Below, one piece after another: positions 1 through 7,505 of a stretch of DNA of 18,924 nt; the stretch's first letter is position 1; the number at the start of each line of letters is the position of its first letter. Both the position numbers and the translations under genes were made by a program. The stretch is from Gemmatimonadota bacterium (GTDB lineage Bacteria; JBHIER01; G020348925). Below the pieces are notes generated by a model. It saw only the letters and a program-made list of their open reading frames with translations. It searched no databases and had not been told where the DNA came from. The stretch lies in the NCBI GenBank assembly GCA_020348925.1, contig CP070758.1, forward strand, positions 2,120,474-2,139,397, written 5' to 3'.

Positions 1-114
1 CCCGGCCATTACAGTGTGGATTGGGATGCGAGTGAGATGGCCAGTGGCGTCTACTTCTATCGGTTGGAAGCGGGTGATTTCAGTGCGACGAAGCGGATGG
101 TGTTGATGAAGTAG
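1..114 (+). CDS. C-terminal end of a T9SS type A sorting-domain protein (5' truncated by the window edge)
   Basis: This is the last 37 codons of a gene that begins outside the window. The residues run from PGHYSVDWDASEMASGVYFY to a final KRMVLMK and TAG stop. That is the end of the type IX secretion C-terminal sorting domain (Por-secretion type), which directs cargo across the outer membrane. The DNA matches the end of the next gene at all but one of 113 positions, so the two are tandem paralogues or have exchanged sequence. The stop is followed by a strong hairpin terminator. Nothing can be said about the rest of the protein. Confidence 0.85.
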   Translation, partial: PGHYSVDWDASEMASGVYFYRLEAGDFSATKRMVLMK

Positions 115-141
115 TCTTTGCACCTCCACGGATATTTTCTC

Positions 142-185
142 AGAACCGCTGGGTTTTTGATGATAAGACCCAGCGGTTCTTTTTT
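142..185 (+). terminator. Rho-independent terminator of the truncated T9SS cargo gene
   Basis: AGAACCGCTGGGT pairs perfectly with ACCCAGCGGTTCT (13 bp) around a short loop, and the stem runs directly into a T run. The core CGCTGGGTTT is shared with the terminator of the following gene. Confidence 0.9.
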
Positions 186-603
186 CGTTCGTCTCGTGAA
201 AGACCTTCCTGCACTCTTTTTCCTCTCATCTGGTTCCTCATCATTACGCTTCGAGAAAAAAATCTCCCTTCAGACGAAAGGTAGGCAATTGAATGCTCAA
301 GAGTGCACCAAATTGCAGCAACCCCATACTGGCTTTCCCCGGTTCGATCCGACCTCGTACATCATATCTCTTTGTAATTCAATAAGATTTCAATTTTTCA
401 GTTTTTTTTGAATCTATAGGTATGATATTTGCAATTTATCATTCGAATGTATCGAATGATGCACCATTCATTTTCTTCAATAGTAATGTGAAATACCGCG
501 AAAAGAGTTGGCAGAGACCTTCACACACGCGAACTTCTTATAAGAGAATCCATCCCATGTCAGTAAAAGCTTTCCCCCCGAAGAGCATAATCCTATTTTC
601 CGG

Positions 604-614
604 AAGGAGGTGAT
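604..614 (+). promoter_or_regulatory. Extended Shine-Dalgarno sequence without a matching gene
   Basis: AAGGAGGTGAT is an 11-base complement of the usual bacterial 16S rRNA 3' end. Reading frames that could start within range downstream end after only a few codons (for example GTG at 622 stops after three), so it serves no recognisable gene. Confidence 0.45.
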
Positions 615-683
615 GTCGAGGGTGGTTGATTGATCCTTGAGAGGGAGTGCATGAAGTTGTTTCACTATCCAGTATAATGACGA

Positions 684-697
684 TAGAAAGGAGGTGA
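684..697 (+). promoter_or_regulatory. 14-base anti-16S match in the leader, inside a small hairpin
   Basis: TAGAAAGGAGGTGA matches 14 consecutive bases of the complement of the common 16S tail (GGATCACCTCCTTTCTA). The flanks GAAAGG and CCTTTC can form a 6-bp stem that would hide part of the site. It lies about 85 bases before the next real start codon, too far to act directly as that gene's ribosome site. Confidence 0.45.
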
Positions 698-737
698 CGC
701 CTTTCAGCAGATCAGTGTCAACATAATTTTCAGAAAG

Positions 738-791
738 ATGAGGAATATTCTTGAAACTCTACAATTCTCATGGGAGAGGGAATATGAGTAA
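738..791 (+). CDS. Possible 17-codon upstream ORF overlapping the start of the T9SS/dockerin gene
   Basis: ATG opens a frame reading MRNILETLQFSWEREYE, whose TAA lies just inside the following gene, so its end overlaps that gene's ATG by 8 bases. Such an overlap could couple translation. The ribosome site is poor (AGAAAG abutting the ATG) and no homologue is recognised, so it may be chance. Confidence 0.15.
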   Translation: MRNILETLQFSWEREYE

Positions 792-3675
792 GAAATCGAT
801 TGTGTTTTGTTTTGTCATTGTTCTTCTGGCGGTAGGTCTGAGCCATATTGTTTTCGCACGTCATCTTCCGGTCGTGAAACATACTCCCGCTGCGCACAAA
901 GAAGTTCCTCAAGTACCCTTTGTTGCGGCGGAAGTGGAAACACTCTACGGTCCCATCTATTTTGAGGACGGTTTGCCTGATGGGTGGGAGTTCATCGACG
1001 GGAAGTGTCAGTATCACTGGCATGCTACGGAACATGGGGCGTACGACAATCATTCGTATTGGTGTGGCATTCACAGTGACACCTACAGTGGTTATTACAG
1101 CTACTGGTCCGACTGGCTGGATTCGCCGGAGATTACGATTCCGGGAGGAACCGGCAGCTTGACCTTGACCATCCTCCACAAGTTGTATACTGAGGATCCG
1201 ACCGCAATGTATTGGGATGGATCTGCAGTCTTTGTGCGTGTTGATGGTGGTCCCTGGGAGGTTGTCCGCCCGACGAATACGACCGGCCATCCGGATGGTG
1301 ACTTTGCGGATTATATTCGCGTGGACAGTCTGAGAGCCTGGGAATGTACAGACATGGCCAACACCGTTTACGAGAGATTGGAAGGGCTCCCCGGGTGGGC
1401 CGGATTGGGCGACAATTGGCTGACCTCCACCTTTGACCTGAGCGCTTATGCTGGTGCCTCCACCATTGAGTTTCGGTACGCCTTTGTCAGTGACTGGGGT
1501 GGGGATTCCTTTGATGAACCGGATCATTACGGCGGGAACTGGGTGGAGAGCTTTGAACTCACGGCCGACGGAAGTGTTATTTTCTTCGATGATGCGGAGG
1601 ATCCGCAAATGACGGCCAACGCTCCGTGCCCAGGTCACCAGATGAGCTTAAGCGGGAACAATCAGGCGATGAATCAGAAATATCCTGGTTGGCCTGAAGA
1701 AGAGCAGATGGATTGGCCGCCGGTCATCACTGAGCCATACCCACCATCAGGTTGGACGCCCGGGACACAATCCGTACGGTGCGCGGACGAGATGTATCTC
1801 AATACCATGGTTGTATCTCCTTGGATCACCCTGCCGCCTCAGGGATATCCGCGAATAGCCTGTTTCATCCTGGCGGACATGCCCGGCGGTGACTGGGATA
1901 ACGACGGTGATGTCGATGATTACTGGCACTGGGAGTATGAGTCATCGGACGAACTTGGTGTGTGGCATGAATTCACGTATTCATCAGGTGGTGCTCCCAC
2001 TGATAACGATTCCACGTGGGAGTACTGGTGGTGGGATCGTGTGACGCAGTTGAAGGTTCACGATCTCAATGGGCAGGAATTTCGAACCCGCTGGCGCCTG
2101 AATACCGATGGCTATCAAACTCCGGCTGATGATCCCAATGATACTGAGGCGTGTCAGAGGGATCCTTGCATCGGCAACGGATGGTTCTTGGATGAGTTTA
2201 CGGTTGTCTGGCTGGGTACGCCCGCCCTGGATTTGGCTATATCGGAAATCGATATTCCGTGGATTGTCTCGGTCGATCATCCTTCGACGGTGACGATTGA
2301 ATTGGCCAACATCGGAGAAACAGATATTCCGAGTGCCGTCACATTCTTCTTCCTCTTGGATCCAGAGACACTCGAACCGATCCCTGGTTGGGAGGCAGGG
2401 GTGCCCATGGGACCTCCGTATCCCTTTGTACCTGCTCTGGACACCTTCTGGTTTGAGTACGAGTGGATACCGGAGGAGGTTGATACGGTTCGTTTTAGAG
2501 CCCAATACCTGATGGTCGACGAGATCACCGAGGACGACGAATTGTTCAGTAATCGCGTTGCCATTTACCCCTCATTCCATGGGCAGCTTGGGAATACGAT
2601 CCGTCAGGTCACGGGTGGGTCCGGCGGTTCCATTCAGGAGGATACCGGTCCTGCAGTCCGTTTCACGGTTCCTGATGAATTTGAGAACGGTATCTGCATC
2701 GATGCAATTCGACCCAGTCATATGGGGAACCACGCAACCCCGATTTGGGTGTATGTGAAGGGGGCAGGACCTGATGATACGACCTGGGGCGAAGATCTCA
2801 TCGAACCTTTCTTGGTAAACGAGCCCGACACGCTCGGACAGCGGGTCTATTTAGACCTGACCGGTCGTCCGGATTACGAGAACCTGTGCGGAATCACGGG
2901 CGATTTCTGGATCCACTTGAGGCAGACGGCGGAATCCAATTTCTCTTTCACGACCCGAGGTGCCGATGAGGACAACTGTCTCGAAGATCATGACGGTCGG
3001 GATTGGCTGTATTACCTCGGAACCATGGTTCGTAAAACAGACTGCTATGATATCCTGGTGCGGATCAACTGGGCGCCCGCCGGGTGTGTGGGGATTAGGG
3101 GTGATGCCAACGGCGACGGTGGTATCGACGTGCTCGACGTGCTGGCTGTGGTCAATCACATTTTGGGTATCACTCCTCTGACAGGTGATGCCTTGTGCCG
3201 CGGTGACTGCAACGGCGATGGTGGCATCGATGTTCTCGATGCTTTGGGCATCGTCAATGACATTTTAGGCACGGGCGGTTGTTTGCCCGGTGCGTGCAAG
3301 ACGGTGCTGACGCCTGAAGCCATGGAGGTACTGGAGTCGCTGCGTTCCTACCTGTCGGCTGAGGACTACGGCCGGTTCATGGCCCTGGTCAAGGGCGAGG
3401 TGGGCATGCCTCTCGAGTACAGTCTGGCTCAGAACTATCCGAACCCCTTCAACCCTGCCACGAGCATCGAGTATTCGGTGGCCGGGAATGCGCGCACGAC
3501 GCTGAGAGTGTACAACGTGCTGGGTCAGGAGCTCGTGACCTTGGTGGATGAGGTGAAGGGGCCCGGCCATTACAGTGTGGATTGGGATGCGAGTGAGATG
3601 GCCAGTGGCGTCTACTTCTATCGGTTGGAAGCGGGTGATTTCAGTGCGACGAAGCGGATGGTGCTGATGAAGTAA
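784..3675 (+). CDS. Secreted multidomain protein with CARDB-like, dockerin and T9SS sorting domains
   Basis: This 963-residue protein is secreted or surface-anchored; its substrate is unknown. I chose ATG 784 over an upstream in-frame TTG because GAGAGGG lies just before it and the protein then opens with a clean signal peptide (MSKK, a hydrophobic stretch, then a VFA-type cleavage site near residue 26). The N-terminal half is rich in Trp, Asp and Tyr, with an aspartate-rich DNDGDVDD loop. Residues about 480-600 resemble a CARDB adhesion-type domain. Residues 773-836 are a dockerin-like pair of calcium loops (GDANGDGGID and GDCNGDGGID). Residues about 880-963 are a T9SS type A sorting domain starting AQNYPNPFNP. 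It is monocistronic, with its own terminator. The C-terminal modules are certain; the function of the N-terminal region is not recognised. Confidence 0.92.
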   Translation: MSKKSIVFCFVIVLLAVGLSHIVFARHLPVVKHTPAAHKEVPQVPFVAAEVETLYGPIYFEDGLPDGWEFIDGKCQYHWHATEHGAYDNHSYWCGIHSDTYSGYYSYWSDWLDSPEITIPGGTGSLTLTILHKLYTEDPTAMYWDGSAVFVRVDGGPWEVVRPTNTTGHPDGDFADYIRVDSLRAWECTDMANTVYERLEGLPGWAGLGDNWLTSTFDLSAYAGASTIEFRYAFVSDWGGDSFDEPDHYGGNWVESFELTADGSVIFFDDAEDPQMTANAPCPGHQMSLSGNNQAMNQKYPGWPEEEQMDWPPVITEPYPPSGWTPGTQSVRCADEMYLNTMVVSPWITLPPQGYPRIACFILADMPGGDWDNDGDVDDYWHWEYESSDELGVWHEFTYSSGGAPTDNDSTWEYWWWDRVTQLKVHDLNGQEFRTRWRLNTDGYQTPADDPNDTEACQRDPCIGNGWFLDEFTVVWLGTPALDLAISEIDIPWIVSVDHPSTVTIELANIGETDIPSAVTFFFLLDPETLEPIPGWEAGVPMGPPYPFVPALDTFWFEYEWIPEEVDTVRFRAQYLMVDEITEDDELFSNRVAIYPSFHGQLGNTIRQVTGGSGGSIQEDTGPAVRFTVPDEFENGICIDAIRPSHMGNHATPIWVYVKGAGPDDTTWGEDLIEPFLVNEPDTLGQRVYLDLTGRPDYENLCGITGDFWIHLRQTAESNFSFTTRGADEDNCLEDHDGRDWLYYLGTMVRKTDCYDILVRINWAPAGCVGIRGDANGDGGIDVLDVLAVVNHILGITPLTGDALCRGDCNGDGGIDVLDALGIVNDILGTGGCLPGACKTVLTPEAMEVLESLRSYLSAEDYGRFMALVKGEVGMPLEYSLAQNYPNPFNPATSIEYSVAGNARTTLRVYNVLGQELVTLVDEVKGPGHYSVDWDASEMASGVYFYRLEAGDFSATKRMVLMK
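3562..3674 (+). repeat. Second copy of a 113-base direct repeat (first copy at 1-113)
   Basis: This segment encodes the end of the sorting domain and is the same as bases 1-113 except for one silent change in a Leu codon (T at 103, C at 3664). The match stops at the third base of the stop codon (TAG versus TAA). Copies lie 3561 bases apart in the same orientation. Confidence 0.95.
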
Positions 3676-3702
3676 ACGATCACTTTTGATCATATACGAA
3701 TA

Positions 3703-3749
3703 AGGGTCGCTGGGTTTCTGCTGTTGAAACCCAGCGGCCCTTTTTTTTT
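3703..3749 (+). terminator. Rho-independent terminator of the T9SS/dockerin gene
   Basis: AGGGTCGCTGGGTTTC pairs with GAAACCCAGCGGCCCT (one G-T wobble) across a short loop and is followed by nine T residues. The central CGCTGGGTTT is the same as in the terminator at 142-185. Confidence 0.92.
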
Positions 3750-3805
3750 CGGCCCCATATTTCCCGAAGTCTCGGGAATGCGGGAGAGAAGGACGGAGGA
3801 ACGGC

Positions 3806-3836
3806 TTGACATCTCAACCACTCTGCATTACTTTTG
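3806..3836 (+). promoter_or_regulatory. Likely promoter of the radical SAM gene
   Basis: A perfect TTGACA (-35) is followed after 17 bases by TACTTTTG. This fits the TAnnTTTG -7 element known for Bacteroidota primary sigma factors. It lies about 30 bases before the ATG. Confidence 0.5.
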
Positions 3837-3864
3837 ATGTTGTGTTTGCAGAAAATATTGATTC

Positions 3865-4854
3865 ATGAAATTATTACGTATGGATTGCGGGGACGGTCCA
3901 ATGCGAGAGACGGATGCGCACCCAACTGAGATGGAATTTCGGATCGATGCAGATTTTGAGCCGGCCTACCTCCGACTCCATCGTGAGGGACAGTTGGCGC
4001 AGCGGGTCCACATGGCTCTGGGAATGTTCGAGGCGTGTCGGATGTGCCCACGAGAGTGTGGTGTGAATCGCTTCCAAGGGGAGATCGGTGTTTGCAGCGC
4101 ACCCCCGAGGCCAAAAATCTCGAGCGTCGGGCCGCATTACGGCGAGGAACCTCCGTTGGTCGGTTTTGGGGGATCGGGGACCATCTTCTTCAGCCATTGC
4201 AATCTGAAATGCGTCTTTTGTCAAAATTCGGACATCAGCCAACTCGGCCACGGCTATGAAATTTCTACGCAAGAATTGGCCGGAAAAATGCTCCAGCTTC
4301 AGAGTATCGGCTGCCACAATATCAATTTCGTCACTCCCACGCCGTACGTCCCTCACACCTTAGAGGCGCTGGAATTGGCCGTGGGACAAGGTTTGAAACT
4401 CCCTCTGGTGTATAACTGCGGCGGGTACGAATCGATGGAGATGATCCGACTTCTCGATGGAATTGTGGACATCTATATGCCTGATTTTAAATACGGCGAT
4501 GATGAGAACGCCAAAAAATACTCGAAAGCCGAACACTATTTCTCAAGATGCTCAGAGGCTCTTGAGGAGATGCACCGACAGGTCGGAGTGTTGAAGATGG
4601 ACGATCGAGGCATCGCCCAACGCGGTGTGTTAATTCGACACTTGGTCATGCCTCACGGATTAGCAGGTTCTCGAAAGGTTCTCGAATTTATCGCCAAGTG
4701 TCTTTCGAAGGACTCCTATGTGAACATTATGGCCCAATATTACCCTTCACATCGGGCCGATGAGTTTTCACCCCTGACCCGGCGGATCACCCCGTATGAG
4801 TACGATGAAGCTGTCACACTAGCGAGAGATTGTGGTCTGCATCGAGGATTGTAA
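3865..4854 (+). CDS. Radical SAM protein of the PflX-like family (COG1313 type)
   Basis: This 329-residue protein is a predicted iron-sulfur radical SAM enzyme related to pyruvate formate-lyase activating enzymes. The [4Fe-4S]/SAM motif CNLKCVFC (CxxxCxxC) is at residues 112-119. Upstream is a second cysteine set (C58, C61, C65, C77) in CRMCPRECG...GEIGVC, typical of this subfamily. Phrases such as NINFVTPTPYVPH, YNCGGYE and DIYMPDFKY also match it. The true substrate of the family is not established, and no glycyl-radical enzyme gene is adjacent. The ATG at 3865 has little ribosome site; ATG 3901, preceded by GGGGA, is an alternative start. It appears to be transcribed from its own promoter and is separated from the next gene by about 80 bases. 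Confidence 0.88.
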   Translation: MKLLRMDCGDGPMRETDAHPTEMEFRIDADFEPAYLRLHREGQLAQRVHMALGMFEACRMCPRECGVNRFQGEIGVCSAPPRPKISSVGPHYGEEPPLVGFGGSGTIFFSHCNLKCVFCQNSDISQLGHGYEISTQELAGKMLQLQSIGCHNINFVTPTPYVPHTLEALELAVGQGLKLPLVYNCGGYESMEMIRLLDGIVDIYMPDFKYGDDENAKKYSKAEHYFSRCSEALEEMHRQVGVLKMDDRGIAQRGVLIRHLVMPHGLAGSRKVLEFIAKCLSKDSYVNIMAQYYPSHRADEFSPLTRRITPYEYDEAVTLARDCGLHRGL

Positions 4855-4898
4855 CCGAATGGATTTCCCCGACCACGTATTTCTATTGTAAAGAATAA

Positions 4899-4912
4899 AC
4901 CGCTGAAGCGGT
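4899..4912. repeat. Short perfect inverted repeat between the radical SAM and DUF62 genes
   Basis: ACCGCT-GA-AGCGGT forms a 6-bp stem with a 2-base centre and has no T run, so it is not a terminator. It could be a REP-like extragenic palindrome or a protein site. A TATAAT box follows at 4922-4927, only 9 bases before the ATG. Confidence 0.4.
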
Positions 4913-4936
4913 AACTCCGAATATAATGGATCGAAT

Positions 4937-5734
4937 ATGGCTCATAACGCAATCATCACCCTGACCACGGACTTCGGCACTCAGGATGGATATGTCGGTG
5001 CAATGAAAGGTGTGATTTTGTCAATGAACTCGAAAGCCGTCATCGTCGATATCACCCACGAGATTGATGCGCACGATGTTCTCAGTGGTGCGTTCACTCT
5101 AAAAAATTCATGCCAGTCATTTCCGGAGAGCACAATTCACCTCGCCGTCGTCGATCCCGGTGTGGGGAGTACACGTAAGTCGATACTCCTTCAGACAGAG
5201 AAATATTTTTTCCTCGGACCGGACAATGGTGTGTTCAGCTTTGTCACAAGAGAGGGAGAACAGGTGGGTGTTTTTGAGCTCACGGAATCCAAATATTTTC
5301 TGACACCTCTCAGCGACACCTTCCACGGTCGTGATATTTTTGCGCCAGTAGCTGGGTACCTCTCTTTAGGAATCGATCCGAGTGAATTCGGGCCGGAGTT
5401 GCACGACTACGTGAGGATTTCCCTTCCAAGTCCAATCGTATCAGAGAGTGGAATTGAGGGACACATCATTCATATCGATCGCTTTGGAAACCTTGTCACA
5501 AATATCGACACCGAAAGCGTCGATGCTTTCAGAACAAGAGGGGACATTCGAATCGATGTGGGATCAATTGCATTGAAGAACATCGCTCGTTCGTATTCCG
5601 AGGTCGAGGCAGGTTCACCTTTAGCCATTGTGGGGAGTACGGGATTTCTCGAGATCGCCGTGAACAAAGGAAGTGCCCGGCAAAAACTGGTTTTGAAGCG
5701 GGGCGATCCGGTCCGAGTGGAAATGATTTCATGA
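4937..5734 (+). CDS. S-adenosyl-L-methionine hydrolase (adenosine-forming), DUF62 family
   Basis: This 265-residue cytoplasmic enzyme belongs to the DUF62 / SAM hydroxide adenosyltransferase family, which splits SAM into adenosine and methionine using a water-derived hydroxide. Visible family signatures are LTTDFGTQDGYVGAMKG near the start, DITHEI, VDPGVGSTRK (D73 and R80), GPDNGVFS, FHGRDIFAP (H130) and HIDRFGNLVTNI. D73, R80 and H130 fit the known Asp-Arg-His triad, so the enzyme is probably active. The length is normal. The start lacks a clear Shine-Dalgarno sequence, and a TATAAT box just upstream allows a near-leaderless transcript. Its stop overlaps the bshC start by 4 bases (ATGA), so the two are probably translationally coupled. 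Confidence 0.93.
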   Translation: MAHNAIITLTTDFGTQDGYVGAMKGVILSMNSKAVIVDITHEIDAHDVLSGAFTLKNSCQSFPESTIHLAVVDPGVGSTRKSILLQTEKYFFLGPDNGVFSFVTREGEQVGVFELTESKYFLTPLSDTFHGRDIFAPVAGYLSLGIDPSEFGPELHDYVRISLPSPIVSESGIEGHIIHIDRFGNLVTNIDTESVDAFRTRGDIRIDVGSIALKNIARSYSEVEAGSPLAIVGSTGFLEIAVNKGSARQKLVLKRGDPVRVEMIS

Positions 5735-7338
5735 GCGTCGATACATTTGTCACAAATAAACTGTTCAGGGATTACCTGTTCAATGTTCAGGCACTGAAGG
5801 ATTTTTTCGCCTGGAATCCATATCACCCTGAAGAGTGTCGAAAAGCCCTGGAGGTTGTGAAGGGATACTCGTACCCTCGAAAAAAGCTTGTCGAGATTTT
5901 GCGAAGACAGAATAAAACGTTCGGATGCGGTGAAAAAACACTGGCCAATATCGATCTGTTGAGCGCTGATGCTACCTTGGCCGTAATCACTGGACAGCAA
6001 GCAGGCCTCTTCACCGGCCCTCTGCTTACAATTTATAAGACTTTAACAACCATTAAGTTGGCGGAACAACTTCAACAAAATTACGAGGATAAGTTTGTGC
6101 CTGTGTTTTGGGTCGTCTCCGACGATCACGATTTCGAGGAGGTGAACCATATCTTTTGCGTTAGCAGCGACAATGATGTGATACGAGTTGAGTATACTCC
6201 TCGAGGGGATTTTGACCGATGCCCGGTTAAATCTATTCCCATCGATGAACATTTCGAATCTGTTCTTCAAAAATTAGAAGGACATTTGCCTGAAACTGAC
6301 TTCAAGGCATCTATTGTGGAAATGGTCAAAATGGCCTATACGGATTCGCGAAGTTTTGCGGATGGATTTTCCCGTCTGCTGACGCGCTTATTTCAGGATT
6401 ACGGACTTGTGCTCGTCGATCCACTGGATCAGGAGTTGATGGAGTTAACCGCCACAATTTTTAAGGGTGAGATTGAGAACCCTACAGGTTCGAGTAATCG
6501 TGCTCTACAGGTCAGTGAACAATTAAAAGAGCGAGGATATCCTCAGCAGATCAACCTTCGCGCCGGTCATCTCAACCTTTTTATAGAAATCGAAGGGCGT
6601 CGGTGTTCTGTTTCCATGGGCAGTAATGATTTTCAAGCAGAGGGCAGAAGTTTTACAGCAAAGGATTTCCTCGATATACTGCAATCTTCACCTGAAAAAA
6701 TCAGCCCGAACGTCGTCTTGCGACCGGTGGTCAGGAGCTCCATTCTTCCCACGGCAGCCTATATCGGCGGGCCTGCGGAGATCTCCTATTATGCTCAACT
6801 GAAGGGGGTTTTTGAATTCTTCGGCGTACCCATGCCGATAGTCTACCCGAGGGTACGTGTGACCTTAATAGAATCGAAAGTACGTAGAATTTTAGAGAAG
6901 CATAGTGTAACACCGGAGGAAGTGTTTCAGGATGCACATGGAGTTATAAGGAATATTATTGAAAAGTCACTTCCTGATACATTTCAAATCGTATTTCATG
7001 AGTCGAAAAGTGGGATTGACGAACTGTTCGGCAAGATCCGTGAATCGGTATTGCCCATAGACAATTCCTTGGACGGTCTCATCACCCGTTCGAGGAATCG
7101 ACTCGCCCATGATGTGGATAAAATAGAAAAGAAGGCGATTCAAGCGAAGAAGAAGTCCGAGGAGACTGTTGTGCAGCAGATTCACAAAGTGAGGGCTCAT
7201 TTGTTTCCTCAAGGCATGCAACAGGAACGGATCTTGAATATTTTGCCCTTTCTCATATTATACGGGCCTCATTTTATTGAACGATTATACGAGGCCATCG
7301 ACGTAAATAATAAACACCATCAGATAATTGATGTGTGA
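5731..7338 (+). CDS. bshC: Bacillithiol biosynthesis cysteine-adding enzyme BshC
   Basis: This enzyme catalyses the last step of bacillithiol synthesis, joining cysteine to glucosaminyl-malate. At 535 residues it has the usual family length. Diagnostic stretches are GQQAGLFTGPLLTIYKT (from residue 88), PVFWVVSDDHDFEEVNH (DDHD at 131-134, in the Rossmann-like core), RPVVRSSILPTAAYIGGPAEI and a lysine/glutamate-rich coiled coil around 440-490 ending in FPQGMQQER. The ATG lies within the stop of the upstream SAM hydrolase, and there is little ribosome site of its own, so it probably relies on translational coupling. bshB1 follows after a 167-base gap; bshA lies about 7 kb away. The assignment is firm. 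Confidence 0.96.
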   Translation: MSVDTFVTNKLFRDYLFNVQALKDFFAWNPYHPEECRKALEVVKGYSYPRKKLVEILRRQNKTFGCGEKTLANIDLLSADATLAVITGQQAGLFTGPLLTIYKTLTTIKLAEQLQQNYEDKFVPVFWVVSDDHDFEEVNHIFCVSSDNDVIRVEYTPRGDFDRCPVKSIPIDEHFESVLQKLEGHLPETDFKASIVEMVKMAYTDSRSFADGFSRLLTRLFQDYGLVLVDPLDQELMELTATIFKGEIENPTGSSNRALQVSEQLKERGYPQQINLRAGHLNLFIEIEGRRCSVSMGSNDFQAEGRSFTAKDFLDILQSSPEKISPNVVLRPVVRSSILPTAAYIGGPAEISYYAQLKGVFEFFGVPMPIVYPRVRVTLIESKVRRILEKHSVTPEEVFQDAHGVIRNIIEKSLPDTFQIVFHESKSGIDELFGKIRESVLPIDNSLDGLITRSRNRLAHDVDKIEKKAIQAKKKSEETVVQQIHKVRAHLFPQGMQQERILNILPFLILYGPHFIERLYEAIDVNNKHHQIIDV

Positions 7339-7432
7339 GTGTGAAGGAGAATCGAATTGAATCGTTGCGTGGGTTGGAGTTCTATGACTCAGGTGGGAGG
7401 TGAGCTTCCACCCGAATGTGGGCGTTCTATGT

Positions 7433-7468
7433 AAACCTTTCGAAGGGTTCGAACCTTTGCGGGTTTGT
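7433..7468 (+). promoter_or_regulatory. Overlapping mutually exclusive hairpins in the bshC-bshB1 gap
   Basis: AACCTTT (7434-7440), AAGGGTT (7443-7449) and a second AACCTTT (7452-7458) lie in series, each separated by CG. The middle segment can pair with either neighbour, giving two alternative TTCGAA-centred hairpins, and a later GGGTTT can pair with AACC. This resembles an attenuator or switch layout, but no ligand or leader peptide is identified. Confidence 0.3.
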
Positions 7469-7491
7469 GTTCAATGGTTTTATAAAAAATT

Positions 7492-7499
7492 AGAGGAGG
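7492..7499 (+). promoter_or_regulatory. Ribosome binding site that fixes a TTG start for bshB1
   Basis: AGAGGAGG ends 6 bases before TTG 7506. No in-frame ATG lies nearby, and the family's conserved N-terminus begins right after this TTG, so this site decides the start. Confidence 0.8.
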
Positions 7500-7505
7500 C
7501 ACATT

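Larger units (their letters stand above)
186..737. other. Intergenic region and long leader before the T9SS/dockerin gene
   Basis: No convincing gene is seen. Short open frames on either strand start without ribosome sites and resemble no family. The region turns AT-rich around 370-480. It contains an imperfect inverted repeat with outer arms GCAATT/AATTGC near 287-318, a TATAAT box at 673-678 without a well-placed -35, and two very long matches to the complement of the 16S rRNA tail, listed separately. Confidence 0.5.

Noticed and set aside
287-318. CIRCE-like heat-shock operator (AATGCTC / GAGTGC)
   Set aside because: The arms and spacing do not match TTAGCACTC-N9-GAGTGCTAA and no heat-shock gene follows.
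328-352. Another tRNA-like GGTTCGATCC
   Set aside because: The flanking bases do not form a T stem and no other tRNA arms are present.
118-411. Open frame of 97 codons after the first terminator
   Set aside because: It runs through the terminator hairpin and reads as low-complexity Phe/Ser-rich sequence with no ribosome site.
730-1638. Long open frame (302 codons) on the minus strand
   Set aside because: It is antisense to the T9SS/dockerin gene, has no signal, domain or ribosome site, and the plus-strand protein is clearly real.
7434-7465. Possible tRNA, because of GGTTCGAACC
   Set aside because: The T-arm would pair poorly, there is no acceptor stem or anticodon arm at the right distance, and the motif is better explained as overlapping palindromes.
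7481-7486. TATAAA box before bshB1 as a promoter
   Set aside because: Transcription would begin within the ribosome binding site, and the -35 match is poor.
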